Source: Erinaceus europaeus | Taxonomy: Eukaryota > Chordata > Mammalia > Eulipotyphla > Erinaceidae | Assembly: GCF_950295315.1 (NCBI RefSeq) | Contig: NC_080166.1 | Span: 96,229,141-96,293,140, forward strand | DNA length: 64,000 nucleotides | Direction: 5' to 3' | Shown: positions 45,655 to 57,751 of the stretch, in pieces | How the letters are laid out: each line of letters opens with the position of its first letter | Numbering within the stretch: the first letter of the stretch is position 1 | The notes under the pieces: generated by a model | The model's database searches: none | What the model was told of the DNA's origin: nothing | What the model saw: only the letters and a program-made list of their open reading frames with translations | Position numbers and translations under genes: made by a program

Positions 45655-46400
45655 TTTCTCCTTTATTTAATTTATTTTATTGAGGGGGGAGTCTAATAGG
45701 TTTATAGCATAGTCTTTAACACAAAGGTAGAATCGCTAATCTCCCTTTGATAGGTGTCTAGGAGACACAATAGCATTCCCATGCCTCTTCATTTAGTCTC
45801 CCTTTCCTCAGAATCCTTTGCTTTTGTGTCAATACACCACACTCAATTCAAGTCTCACCTTAAATTTTCCTTTACTTACCCAAATTCCTAAACTCCATCT
45901 ATAGGTGAGATTACAAAGGTGACAACCTCATCATTTTTAACAGCTACATAATATTCCACTGTGTATATGTATCACAACTTTCTTAGGCATTCATCTGTTG
46001 TTGGGCATCTGGGCTGATCCCAAATTTGGGCTATTACAAATGGTGCTGCTATGTATATAGGTGTGCATAGGTCTTTGTGGATATGTGTTTTTGTTTTCTT
46101 GTATATATCCCTAGAAGAAGGGCTGCCGGGCCATAAGATAAGATCATTTCTAGTCTTCTGATTAATCTCCAGACAGCTTTCCACAGGAACTGAACCAATT
46201 TACTTTCCAACCTGAAGTGTAGGAGAGTCCTTTCCCCTGTCCAGCCCCCACTCTCACAGCGTTTCCAACAGTTGGTGTTTCTGTTTTTTCTTCACAGGTG
46301 TGAAGTGGTACCTCATTTTTTTCCTTTTTTTGAGCATTTTTTCATATGTTAGTTGATCCTTTGGACCTCTTTTTTTGGAGAAAATTCTGCCCAACCTAAC
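45655..46400 (-). mobile_element. L1 3' end, about 750 bp
   Basis: Antisense L1 landmarks in order: tattccactgtgtatatgt, gggcatctgggctgatcc, tggtgctgctatgtatatag, atatccctagaagaaggg, ccagacagctttccacagg, ttcacaggtgtgaagtggta. These are the end of ORF2 and the 3' UTR. The coding part is broken by substitutions and small indels. Confidence 0.88.
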
Positions 46401-48485
46401 CCCCACCCATTTTTTCAATGGTAGTTTACCGAGAATCTTTATTACAGACCCTTTTTAAAGGAATTTGCCACCAAACTGGAGAATACAGCTAGAACTTTAA
46501 TTCATTGGAAGAAAAGTAGAACTACAGTGCAACTGAGAAGGGATAGAAAAGAAGGGAAATTGCTTACCACCTTTGAGCCCACTCAATGAATTTCTAAGTT
46601 TCCACCTTATTTAGAGCTTGTCACATTGACATCTTGACAACAGTCACATCAGTAGCTTGATGCATACATAAGGTTCCACATGCAGGTAAGTGGATGCAAC
46701 CAGGAAAGAGATTTGTGGCCTTTCTCAGAGCTTATGCACAATGAGAGCAGAAAAATGAGAAGGAACATACAGCATACCATCTTCTCCAAAAGAGTTAAGA
46801 TTTTTGAAGCCTCAGGCATGAGTCTCTTTGCATAACCATTATGCTATCTACCCCCGCCCAAGAGCTAAGGTTTTTGCTGGCTTCATTTTCTAATGGCAGA
46901 GACCCTGAAGCTACCTTGCACATCAAGCATCTCACAGTAGGGCATAAACAATTCTAGGCAGGGTTGGTTCCTTTCTGACACCACTGAGCCCAGGCCCCGT
47001 CTCTTCCCATGGTGCCAATGTCAGCATATTCAGGAGGAGACTCATTCTGTCACCTGCATCATAATCAGCCTCTGTCTCTTATCACATAATGCATCACTGT
47101 CAGACCCCCTGACTCCTTGATAGCTTGCTCCCTGGGAGAGGCCTGGAGATCAAATCACACCTGATAGATAAGCCCAGAGTCAGAACAGCCTGCCTGAGGA
47201 AGTGAGCCCTGTCAGGGACACTTTTCTATATGCCAACATTACGCAGAGCTTCCTGACAGCTCTGGATAATACTATAGCTTTCCAAGGCACACCTCCATTT
47301 TTTTTTACATATATAGTTAATCACTTTGTGTGAGATTCTCTAATGACTTCAGTCCATTGTCAAGTGCAGTGACTTCCTTTGGCATCAAGTGCAGCAGCTT
47401 CCAATGCTGCCTCTTGCCTGCCATCATGGATGCCCAGACTGGACTGGGCCCTCAACATTTTGTACAGGCTCCAGTGATCTCTGACATCCCTGTCCTTGTG
47501 ATTTGTATTGAATGTGTCAGTCAAAATGACTAGGGCACTGGCCAATTGACATAAAGAGTACCTTGGAAACTGTTTCAACCTAGTAATCTCTCAACTCCAG
47601 TCAATATAAGACAATCCCCAAAACCTACTAAAGAATTCTTCAGGATCTTAATAATTCTATTAGTTCAATCTATGCACAGGTTTTAACTGTCCCTACTTAC
47701 ACTTCCTTTTTGTTGTTGTTGTTCTGTCATGCTATGCTTCAGAACTTGACCTGAGTAGAGCCACCATTAAAAATAGGTTTCCCCTAGTGAAGTCAACTAT
47801 ATAGAACAGAGATTGTCTTTCTTAGTGTCTCCTCCCTACCCTGTACTCTCTGTAATATGTAGATTTATTGTCCATCACATGCTAACAATGAAGCTAGAAG
47901 TTCACTGTCAATAGGGCATGAACTCAGAGTTGTGGCAGATTGGAAAATAATTCACTGTTATCTTCCCCAGTCTCCCCCCTGGGACTCACAATGTACAAAT
48001 ACATGTCATTTGTCTGGAGTTGGAGCTTCTGGCATAATCTTAACTTGAGTCCCAAGGCTACACTTTCACCAGCTGAGTTAATGGCCTTAAGCAAGTATTT
48101 GCATTCAGTGATGATGATGGATTCTTGTTATTGTAGCTGAAAAGGATGCCAGAGACAGTTTATTAAAATTCCTTTATTTTCTGAATTAGCATGGGAAGAC
48201 CAGAGAGGTTAGGGATTTGTCCAAAGTCACCCAAGTTTTCATCTTTTCTGTACTTAAAATATTATTTTAGACCCCCTCACTCTCCAATACATTTGCTTTT
48301 TTTTTTTTTTTTTTTTTTAACCTTGGAGTTCCCTGTGAAATTCATCAAGTGTGCTCAGGGAGAGACCATGGAAACTTTTAGAACATTCTGAACACAAAAG
48401 AAACCCTACCTTCTAATTTCTATGTGTATCCAAAGAGGATATTTTGGAGAATAAAAATAAAGGAGGAAGAGAATAGCTACTGAGT
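46401..48485. other. Mostly unique sequence
   Basis: 46800-46860 is a type 4 SINE scrap, minus strand (cctcaggcatgagtctcttt). 48165-48235 has MIR-like gaccagagaggttagg and tccaaagtcaccc. A donor-like catgcag|gtaagtgg at 46680-46691 has no open frame before it. A T-run lies near 48297-48317. Confidence 0.4.
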
Positions 48486-48682
48486 TTTTTTTCTTTTGAT
48501 AGAAACAGCCAGAAATTAAGGGGAGAGGGAGAGATAGAGAATGAGAGACTCAGAGAGACACATGCAACAATGCGTCACCACTCGCAAAGCTTTCCCCTGC
48601 AGGAGGGGATGGAGGGCTCGAACCTGGGTCCTCACACATTGTAACATGTGCACTCAATCAGATATGGCACCACCAGCTCCCT
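48486..48682 (-). mobile_element. Type 2 SINE
   Basis: gatagaaacagccagaaatt, accactcgcaaagctttcc, gggctcgaacctgggtcc and a mutated head. Confidence 0.9.
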
Positions 48683-50690
48683 GATCATTTACTGTAGAAC
48701 AGATATGTTCTTCCAGCCAATAAGAGCATCATTTGTTGAGATGATATCAGCTGTCAAGCCCTGTCTTCGGTGTTTTGGATAATATATCCACCTATTCTAT
48801 TCTCAAACAGTCCAATGAAGGAAGACAATTTTTTATTTATTTTACAGAAAAAGAAATATGCCCATTTGACAGGGAGGGAAGTCACAACTGATTCATCCAA
48901 TGGACAAGAAGAGTGGCTAGATTCTCCCAGGGTACCATGTCACCTGCCCCACAATAAACTTCACATCACCCCATGTTACAGTTCAGAATTTATGGGTGAG
49001 AAATGGAAGAGTATAGGAGTTATACAAGTATGGGAGATTAAACAGTAGCAGGATATGAATTTTACCTCTCTCTATTCCTTCATACAATTCCTTGATGGGT
49101 CGATCATAAGATGATCAGTTGGGTCATTTTAATGTTGAACCAGAGAAGCAGAGTCAAACCAGTTCAGCAAATTAACTAATAGAAAGAGTAGATCCTTTAG
49201 TAATATACTCACACTTTTGAATTTTCTCTACCCCTATCCCCTTTCTCTTTTGTGAAAGGGAAGCAAAAAGATTTTATCCAGAAAAGTCCCTAAGGCTCAG
49301 AAGGTGAATTTACATTGTGGGTGTCCTCCCAGGTGCCTAATACAGTTCTGGGCACCAAAGAGATTCAACAAGCATGTGGTGAAAGAGAATCTAATGCCAG
49401 CCTACCATGTTGTTCTCCCAAACCAGCCAGGGTGGATCACTTTTGTCTGATTGATGAATGAAATTTCCCTTGGGTTATTATCAGGCCTAGAAGCTCTCTG
49501 CCCATGGCGAGAATTGCATGGCAGCCATGCCACAGGATGAAATGAGAAGAAAGATTTAATCTGAATTCACTCCAAAAAGATAACATCAGTGTGTGAATCC
49601 CAGCTCTGGCAGGGGTTCCCACAAACAGTTGCAGTATCAGCACCGTTGTCCATGGGAGATGTGTTAGTTGCCAGAGAGGCAAAAATCTCTTATGAAAGGC
49701 ATGTGAGGGTGATGTTACATAGCAAGAAGGCTGTTCCACAGGACACTTCCCTGAGGACACTTTCAATTACAGATGTGTTGCAATTGGAGATGGGAAAAAG
49801 CTCACTGCGGTTACTAAGTTCACTTCCTCTGCCAGGGTGGATAGTCCCTGAGACCTGGTTTCATAAGAAATGCCTTCCAAAAGCCAGCTTGCCTGAATTT
49901 GTTTGGGAGGCTTGCCTATAACTGTGTCATCCAACATTTCCTCTCTGCCAGTATCACCTGATTTTTTAAAAACTTATTCCCACTACATTCTTTCTAAGTG
50001 ATATTTATCCTCTCAGTTTTTATCAAATCAGCCCCTCCCTCACTTTTTTTTTTTTTTTTTTTTTTTGTGACTACTGCTGGGAATACTGTGAGAACCAGGT
50101 TGAGCGTGGTAAAGCTTTTCCCATTGAAAAATGGGGAACTGAGGAAATGAATCTCCCTGTCAGACTCTCTTTTGCTAACATTATGCTGGGGAGAGGTATG
50201 GACCCTAGTTTTTTGCTTCCCTGTCAGTTACTTCCTGTCTCCAGAGACCTTGCATTTTTCTGCCTCCAGGGTCTCAGCATTCCTTAAAACATTAAGCCAA
50301 CTCTCCTGCTTCACCCTGCATTCCTTGATACAATGGCCTGCTCTCTTATTATCTACATATCAATGTTCTGCTTTGTCTAACAAATGACTTAAGGTCTTCT
50401 CCCTATGTTGACACCCATTCTGCTCATTTGATATATTCTTTTCCTACCCTCAAGACCCTCCCTGCCTGTAGGATATTATTAATCCTACCAGGTAAACCCC
50501 TCACAAAAGTTGCTAAGGAAGTTCCTACCTTTCCCAGTCCCTTTTTACCTTTCTCTGCCCCTTTCCTAACCATGTATGGTACTGACTTGCCACTTCTGTT
50601 TTCTGGCCTTTAAGAGCTGGGGCGTGAGAATGAATAAATTTTTGAACCACCTCACCACCTCCAGCTCAGTTCCTGGGTCATCTCTCATGT
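48683..50690. other. Unassigned unique sequence
   Basis: A MIR-like region may span 48770-48960. The overlapping frames at 49437-49766 (minus) and 49589-49921 (plus) show no splice or codon support. A T-run is at 50044-50066. Confidence 0.4.
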
Positions 50691-51225
50691 GTCACTAACC
50701 CGACAACTACAAGACTATGTAACAAGATTTGGGTTACAAGACTTTCAGGTTACAATGTATACTTCCACACCACACCCACCACCAAAGGTGTAGCACCACC
50801 CTCTCATCTCCCAAAGATAACCACCGTAGTTCTCACAAATCTTAGAAGAGTTGGCTTCTTTCTTTCTTTCTCTCTCTCTCTTTCTTTCTTTCTTTTATAA
50901 GTTCATGTGTACCAACTACTATATTCCACATATATGTAAAACCATTGGGTGGTTGTCTTTCATTTCTTTACTTATTTCTCTAAGCATAATCATGTCCATT
51001 TCCATGCATCTTATCCCAAAGGACACAATATTATGACAAAATATTTGACTGCAGAGTAATATCCCATGAAATATATATCCCATAATTTCTTTTGCCAGCC
51101 ATCTTTTGATGGGCATTTAGGCTGCTTCCACTCTTTGGATATTGTGAATAATGCAGCTATAAACATAGGGGTACATACATATGTCCCTTTGAATTAGTGT
51201 TCGAGTGTCCTGTGGTTTATCAAAT
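50691..51225 (-). mobile_element. L1 3' end
   Basis: Antisense L1 tail: ggttacaatgtatacttcc and cacccaccaccaaaggtg, interrupted by a (TTTC)n run at 50860-50895, then gactgcagagtaatatccc, tgatgggcatttaggctgc, aatgcagctataaacatagg and catatgtccctttgaatt. Confidence 0.85.
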
Positions 51226-51697
51226 CATCTCAATTTTGCTCTCCAGAGACAGAGGAAGCAATTCCTGAAGCAATGGGAAAGATCATGGAACCCAAGTTAT
51301 TCTTCCACATAACTGGAAACTGGTACTCGGAGTGATTGAATAGGCTCTCTCATCTACTTCTTACCTCATGACTTCATTTAGGACTCACCTGAGTCCCAAA
51401 CTCTTAACTTTTCACTATGGGTAGTGAAGCCTTTTCTAGACTGTGGGTCTAAGTGGTTAGGTTTTATAATTCTTTTTTTTCCATAATTAAAAAATTATTT
51501 ATTTATTTTCCCTTTTGTTGTCCTTGTTTTTCATTGTTGTTGCAGGATGCATTGGATCGACCTTCTCGTGGTGCATCCCGTGAGTACCCATTCATTGGGG
51601 AAACTGACGATCCTTCCTCTTCCCATTGAGCACAGGAGTAGATTGTCCAACTCCCTTTCTTGCTATAGAGTCACAATTCTCCTTTGCCCCACACCAA
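51226..51697. other. Mixed sequence with odd CpG-bearing segment
   Basis: 51473-51544 is the AT-rich tail of an antisense type 1 SINE (cccttttgttgtccttg). It runs straight into 51545-51640, a segment with several CpGs unlike any SINE module here, carrying the inverted repeat GGATGCA (51545-51551) / TGCATCC (51572-51578). Confidence 0.45.
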
Positions 51698-51842
51698 ACA
51701 CATATTTATTCATTATAAGAGAGAGGATGAAAGGATAGAGACAAATACCAGAACACTACAGAACTCTGGCTTAAGGTGGTGCTGGGAATTGAACCTGTGG
51801 TCTCTGCTAGTGTCCTAACAAGTTGAGCTATTTCCTCAGTCC
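51698..51842 (-). mobile_element. Type 4 SINE
   Basis: gagacaaataccagaacac, agaactctggcttaaggtg, gggaattgaacctgtgg and a mutated head. Confidence 0.75.
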
Positions 51843-52031
51843 TGGAGTTACACTTCTGAAATGCCAGGGATGTGGCATCAATGTGTCAACCCCTTAAGTC
51901 AAATATATATCCTTCCAAAGATAGAGAAATCCCATCATTTATCAGATATATCACCATGCATCTGAGTATATTCACAAGCAAATTAATATAAAGCAGCCTC
52001 TTAAAAATTAGTTATTTCGGGAGTCAGGCTG

Positions 52032-52042
52032 TAGTGCAGCGG
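52032..52042 (+). promoter_or_regulatory. Pol III A box of a SINE
   Basis: TAGTGCAGCGG fits the A-box consensus TRGYNNARNNG at every position. Confidence 0.85.
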
Positions 52043-52088
52043 GCTAAGCGCAGGTGGCGCAAAGCACAAGGACTGGCATAAGGATCCC

Positions 52089-52099
52089 GGTTCGAACCC
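52089..52099 (+). promoter_or_regulatory. Pol III B box of a SINE
   Basis: GGTTCGAACCC is the ideal B box, 57 bp from the A box start. Most other copies in the window have one or more changes here. Confidence 0.9.
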
Positions 52100-52324
52100 C
52101 GGCTCCCCACCTGCAGGGGAGTCGCTTCATAGGCAGTGAAGCAGGTCTGCAGGTGTCTATCTTTCTCTCCTCCTCTCTGTCTTCCCCTCCTCTCTCCATT
52201 TCTCTCTGTCCTATCCAACAATGACAACAACAATAATAACTACAACAATAAAACAACAAGGGCAACAAAAGGGAATAAATAAATTAAATATAAAAAAATT
52301 TTAGAAAAAAAAATTAGTTATTTC

Positions 52325-53589
52325 AAACCCTGAGTCTTACAAATGCAAGTCATTCACTCTACTGCTGAGTCACCTGCCAGGGCCCCTTCTTTTAAAAAAC
52401 TATTTATTATTCTCTACTTTTCAGGTAACTTGGGTTAAAGTCCCAAATGTAAAACTGAAGTTCTTTTTCAAGCAAGTACAATGCTGCTGCTCCTGTGAGT
52501 AGAAATAGGAAATGAATAAAAAAAATAAAAAAAAAAAAGAAAATGTCTTCCAATAAGGGCATATTTAAGAACCGTCTGGTAAGGTTATGCCAACTCATGT
52601 CATATGGTTTTGACAAGTGATCTGAAGTCCACAAGTCACTTGGATGAAGTTCTTCAGTTTGTTTCAGTTAGTTTCAGTTTCACCAACAACCCAACCTAAT
52701 AGGTTGACTGCAACCCTGGGAGTACTTGATACCAAGCAGGACCTAGCCTCTAAGGTCAATGGTCAATACTTACAGTTTCTGAAATCACTCACTGGCTTAA
52801 AGTAAAATTTCCTATTGCTACATTTGGACACACTTCAATAGAAGATTCTTAAACCCTTCTGGTTTCTTGTGTGCAAGAATTACAGATTTATGACACTTGA
52901 CAAGAAGTAAAGGTGCAATATGATATCTTTATATAGATAACATGCACCTTAGCTTTGTGGTTTTTTTAAAAAGCATTTGACTTAGAAGACAATTGTGCAG
53001 CCCAGATTTTAAAAATTGATGTCTTTACTTGGTTTAAAAAAATCCTTTGTTAGAAAAAAAAATGCTGTGCTCCAAGCCCTAATTTAAAAAATACACTTAA
53101 AAGGTTATGCAAGTTAATTGTGGCATGCAACATGGCTCATCTCTCTGTGTTAATGACAAAATCTATTTCACCAGTGACAGAGTGCCTCAAAGGCCATCTA
53201 TCTTTGACTACAAAGAATGTTGAGGCATATCTATTTTAATATGTCAGCATCAAAGAAAAAAAGATGTTCTCATAGCTTTGAGTTGCCCCTGGCACTAGAA
53301 GCAATCATTCTGAGAGTGAAGTGGAATCTGGCTTTGGACTGCATCTCAGGAAAGACCACATTTAATTCTGCCAGGTCTTCATCTATAACCTGACTTTTGG
53401 GGTCTCACCTCAGTTTCCCCAAGTTTGCTTGAGTCATCACCCAGAAAAATTGCAGTTCTCCATGTGAAGACACTGGTATAGCCTCTCATACTTCTCAGAA
53501 CATGTGAGAAACTTCTAGAATGACTTCTGGGATGCCGGATTCCTCTGTGCTCATAGTTCTATCTCCAGGTATTTCACCGAGGGTCTTTC
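52325..53589. other. Repeat-poor unique sequence
   Basis: 52325-52385 may be a SINE scrap. A gtttcagttagtttcagttt duplication lies at 52660-52680. I see no exon. Confidence 0.4.
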
Positions 53590-53750
53590 CAATCACATTA
53601 TCTCATTTAAACCTCAGGACATTTCAATGTGCTAGGTCCTGAATCACTCTTACTCTGTAGAGGAGATTTGCAGAGCATTTGTGAGTTAGAGAACTATCCT
53701 AAGGGTAGCAAGAGCAGCAATGAGGGCGTCTGAGTCTAGCAAACTAGAAG
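53590..53750 (+). mobile_element. MIR element
   Basis: ttatctcatttaaacctcagg is the MIR core end, followed by ctctgtagaggagatttgc and gagagttagagaacta-like sequence. Confidence 0.6.
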
Positions 53751-54195
53751 TCATTTGTTTAGACATGGCAACCAATTCCAAACAATTAATTGATTGATAT
53801 TGCGACCCATGCTGTTAGGTGTCTCAGAACTGCAAGTGATTTCAGATCTCAAACTACTTTTGTTGAATGGAATTATTCTTATAAACAAAAGTATGCATAT
53901 GCCAGGACACTTTCTGTGCTCAGAGACCCCTTGCATAGGGTAGTTGAAGGGAGAGGACTTACACAAGTTTTAAGGGCAGCTGCTGTAAAGGATCATGAGG
54001 CTTTTACCCCTTTGAGAATTGAAGATTATTAGGCGACCCTAACAGGATAGGAGATATAGCATCCTTTCCCAAAGAGTGGTCAGGAACAAGGGGAAAGGCT
54101 ATGACTTGGGGTCATACTTGCAGATATGAGTTCTATATACTTTGTACCTTTCATATCCATCTCTTTAAGTTTTGTCCTTGATTGTGTGTGTGTTT

Positions 54196-54233
<38 letters not shown>

Positions 54234-54665
54234 ATTCATAAGTACTCATGCATTAACAGACACATATTATGGCTGTCAGGAAAAAAGTCATTCTATGAAA
54301 TATGAATTTCAGATAAATACTTATTTCTTTTATTGGAATTATGTCTCAGATATTTCATGGCATATACTTAATACTGAAAATAAAAATGGTTCTTTGTCTG
54401 AAATTCAAATTTAACTGTGCAATCTATATTTTTATCTGTTATATTTGGTAATCCTACCACACACAAGCACACACTTGTGCATATGAACATACAGATATAT
54501 TTATGTCTATGTATCATAGCACTGTTTAGTAATAAAAGGAGGTTAGCACTCGGTAATTGTGTCTACTTATTTCATATGTCAAAAAAGTCATATTTACAAT
54601 CTCATTTTTTTCTCATCCCTCTGTCTCTCCTTCCCTCCCTCCCTCCTCTCCTCTCCTTGCTTCCC
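53751..54665. other. Unassigned sequence with a GT run
   Basis: A (GT)n run spans about 54184-54232 (first units irregular). Ends in a CCCT-rich patch near 54628-54655. No exon evidence. Confidence 0.45.
54184..54232. repeat. (GT)n microsatellite
   Basis: Imperfect at the start (TTTGTGTATG), then about 16 regular units. Confidence 0.94.
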
Positions 54666-55450
54666 CACTTTATTATTTACAAGACTTTACTGGGCAGAGT
54701 CAAGATGGCTGCATGAAGACAGCAGCTAGGTTGATTCTCCTCAAAAAAGTCGCTTAAAATTCTGGCAATTATAAGTGGAAGCAGGATTTCCAGACCAGGA
54801 GGAGAGAAACTACAGAGAAGGGAACAAAGAGAAATCAAGGTGGGAAAATTATAACCCATTTTTGAGTTGGCAAAAGGGTGCTGAAATGGACAAAAGAGAG
54901 CTGAGTACCACCATAATTGCAGATGCTACTAGGATTCCATCCTGACTTGCCTGGGCAGATGACCTCACCAATGTATCCCACCTCTGCAGAGCCCTACCCT
55001 CCTAGGGAAAGAGAGAAAGTGGCTGGGGGAGGGCAGTAAGGACTGACCTGCCAATATCCATGTCCATTGGAGCAGCAATTACAGAAGCCAGAACTCAAAC
55101 CTTCTGCACCCCATAAAGATCTTTGGTCCATACTCCCAGTGGGATAAAGAATAGGGAAGCTTCCAATGGAGGGCTTGAGACAGGGAACTCTGGTGGTAGA
55201 AACTGTATGGAATTTTACCCCTGTTATCTTACAATCTTGTTAATCATTACTAAATCACTAATAAGAAATAAAAATAAAAAAGACTTTACTGTTCTAGGTC
55301 AACTTTTTCAGATAGAGACAGAGGCAAATAGACAGAGAGGAAGGGGAAAACACCATAGTGGTGTTGGGCCAAAGTGCGTTAGGCCACTATCAAACCTGGG
55401 TTGAATTCATGGCAAAACAGGTACACTATCCAGGTGAGCTATTTCTGGCC
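54666..55450 (-). mobile_element. Type 4-like SINE interrupted by an L1-derived insertion
   Basis: The poly-T/AT start to 54692 resumes at 55280 with the duplicated target, then cagatagagacagaggc, ctgggttgaattcatggc and a mutated head. Confidence 0.75.
54693..55279 (+). mobile_element. Chimeric L1-derived element, L1-like head plus 3' tail, with TSD
   Basis: Identical 12-bp AAGACTTTACTG flanks it at 54681-54692 and 55280-55291. It begins ggcagagtcaagatggctgc, the kind of start (caagatggc) known from L1 5' UTRs, and at about 54903 switches to the 3' module shared with 11118-13190 and others, ending in aataaaaataaaaaa. Length 587 bp, no coding capacity. With both ends present and a TSD, it appears to be a complete insertion rather than a truncated one. 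Confidence 0.8.
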
Positions 55451-55465
55451 CTTACATTTTCATGT

Positions 55466-55870
55466 TCTTTCTTTCTTCCTTGATTTAATAGTGATAGACA
55501 AGACTGTAGGAGAAAAGGGGTACAATTTCACACAATTCCCACCACCAGAGTTCCACATCCCATCCCCTCCATTGGAAGCTTTCTTATTTTCTATCCCCAA
55601 TAGATCACAACTGTGAATGTAGATTATAGACTTAGAACCCAGCAAAAAAAAAAAAAAAAAAACTAACTTATGAACTAGGAACACAATTAACACCCACATC
55701 TAGACTTTGCCCAATAGATCAACCTACCCAGAGAAAGCAGATAGGATCTGTCGGATTGTGCATTAATGCTGGGGTCAGCAACTGAAACCATTAAAGAGAT
55801 CAAGGGCTTGAAGCTAAAGGAACTTCACTGTCTCCCAAAACAAGAAGATATCACTTCAAGAATGTAATTG
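55466..55870 (-). mobile_element. L1-derived fragment, antisense
   Basis: 55466-55600 is the antisense 3' end (acaattcccaccaccagag, ccatcccctccattgg). The rest, past an A-run at 55644-55663, is a module not seen elsewhere here (cagatcc..gtcggattgtgc). Confidence 0.65.
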
Positions 55871-55892
55871 CTCTGGCTTTGAATAAGCACTT

Positions 55893-56397
55893 TAACTTTT
55901 ATTTATTTTATTTTACTGAGATATTCAGAGAAAAAGAAAAGAGGAGAGAAAGAGAGAACCACATAGAGAGAAACAGAGAGAAAGAAAAGAACACTGCTCA
56001 GCTCTGACTGGAGATTGAACATGAATTTTTTTTTTTTTTTTTTTTTTTGCTTACAGGGTTATCACTGGGGCTCAGTGCCAGCACTTTGAATTCTCTGCTC
56101 TTGGTGGCCATTTTTCTTTCTGTTTCATTGGATAGAATAGAGAGAAATTGAGAGGGGAGAGGAATATTGGGGGGGGGGAAAGAGAGACACCTGCAGACTT
56201 GCTTCATCACTTGTGAAGTGACCCCCTGCAGGTGGCATGCGGGGGGCTCCAACCAGGATCCTTGCTCAGGTCTTTCCTTGTGCTTCATACTATGTGTGCT
56301 TAACCCGGTGTCCCACTGCCTGACCCCCTGAACCTGTATCTTTAGTGCCTCAGGTGTGAAAGTCTTTCACATAACCATTATGCCATCTTCCCAGCTC
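55893..56397 (-). mobile_element. Type 4 SINE interrupted by a type 1 SINE
   Basis: 55893-56024 carries cactgctcagctctgac and gattgaacatg; 56329-56397 resumes with cataaccattatgccatct. The joining sequences TGAACATGAAT and TGAACCTGTAT look like a decayed target duplication. Confidence 0.8.
56025..56328 (-). mobile_element. Type 1 SINE nested in a SINE
   Basis: 25-base T-run, ttacagggttatcactgggg module, a G-run at 56170-56178, acctgcagacttgcttcatc and a head ending cactgcctgacccc. Confidence 0.9.
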
Positions 56398-57144
56398 TTG
56401 TAATGATTTTTATTCAGCCCAAAATATTCAGAAAAACCATGGGAAGATGTCCAGGCCACACAATCACCAAGCTTAGTTTTCCTATGCTGAGGCACACTGG
56501 CGAAGTTTCACCTTGCCTCGAGTTGTGTTACTAAGAATGCATTTAGAAATTTTTATTTCTTCCCAAAGCCCTCAAACTGGGTGATAGAAAGAGAGGCCAG
56601 AAATGGAAGCCTCCTCCTACTTGACACTACATTAGTGGCATTTTAAAATTACAGCCTCACCAGCTTCCTTAAGAAATACTATATTTTTCATCTTTGGTGG
56701 CTGTGATTAAGTAACACTCACTTTGCACAACTCCTGTGGGGACACATCTCCATCACAAAGGCCTCCTGTGTTGCATTCCAGTCATTAGAAATTACACAAA
56801 CTATTAGGGAGCAGTAGCAGAGCTGCTAACAAACCCTCTGAATTAGGGTTTCCTTTCGAATTGTAGTGGAGAATAAAGAACGGACTAGTGAAGGCTTTGG
56901 AGCTGAATAAAACAGGTAAGTGAAGACTCTGGTGCATGCACACACATACTAACACTTGCAATGTCAGACTCCTCAGAATGTTTCCTCCTAGAGCTCTTCC
57001 CTTAACTATCCTGATTTTCAAAATTGGTAGTGCATTTGTAGATCTTGCAAATTTCCAGGGTCACCTCATTGCATATTTACTCAGGCTTCGTGACTCTGTA
57101 AATGCAGGCTTTTGTGCTATTTGGTGTGTCTGATGGTTGATGTT
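56398..57144. other. Repeat-poor sequence with a possible micro-exon
   Basis: 56863-56911 lies between tttcctttcgaattgtag and a strong donor acag|gtaagt; 49 bp open in one frame. No neighbouring exon supports it. Confidence 0.35.
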
Positions 57145-57160
57145 ATTATTATTATTATTT

Positions 57161-57467
57161 TAAATATAATTTTAAAATATTTATTTATTTATTCATTCCC
57201 TTTTGTTGCCCTTGTTGCTTGATTGTTGTAGTTACTATTGTTGTTGTTATTGATGTCATCATTGTTAGACAGGACAGAGAGAAATGGAGAGAGGAGGGGG
57301 AAGACAGAGAGGGGGAAAGAAAGATAGACACCTGCAGACCTGCTTCACTGCTTATGAAGCGACTCCCCTGAAGGTGGGGAGTCAGGGGCTCTAACCGGGG
57401 TCCTTACACCAGTCCTTGCACTTTGTGTCACTTGCACTTATCCTGCTGCACTACTGCCTGACTCCCA
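57161..57467 (-). mobile_element. Type 1 SINE with TSD
   Basis: ATTATTATTATTTT precedes and follows the copy (about 57147-57160 and 57468-57481), low-complexity but consistent. Body and head are well kept. Confidence 0.88.
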
Positions 57468-57481
57468 TTATTATTATTTTT

Positions 57482-57588
57482 AATTCCCAGAGCACTGCTC
57501 AGTTCTGGTTTATGGTGTTGTGGGGGACTTTGGAGCCTCAGGCTTGAGAGTCTGTTTGTATAACCATTATGCTATTCCCCTGCCCCTG
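57482..57588 (-). mobile_element. Type 4 SINE fragment
   Basis: gagcactgctcagttctgg, ggactttggagcctcagg, cataaccattatgctatt. Confidence 0.8.
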
Positions 57589-57599
57589 GTTATTTATTT

Positions 57600-57692
57600 T
57601 TTAATTATCACCAGGATTTTCAGTGGGGCTCAGTGGCATGGGCAATAAGAATTCACTGTTCCTGGCAGCCATAATATGTATGTGTATATGTA

Positions 57693-57751
<59 letters not shown>

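Larger units (their letters stand above)
52019..52308 (+). mobile_element. Young type 1 SINE with TSD and intact promoter boxes
   Basis: Identical 16-bp AAAAATTAGTTATTTC at 52003-52018 and 52309-52324. Length 290 bp, without the extra 3' module. Confidence 0.97.

Noticed and set aside
49437..49921. Two overlapping frames of 109 and 110 codons on opposite strands
   Set aside because: No splice sites, no recognisable domain, and both strands are open together, which suggests chance.
52019..52110. Possible tRNA gene from the A and B boxes
   Set aside because: The boxes belong to a tRNA-derived SINE with SINE body, tail and target duplication; no cloverleaf with a proper acceptor stem is apparent.
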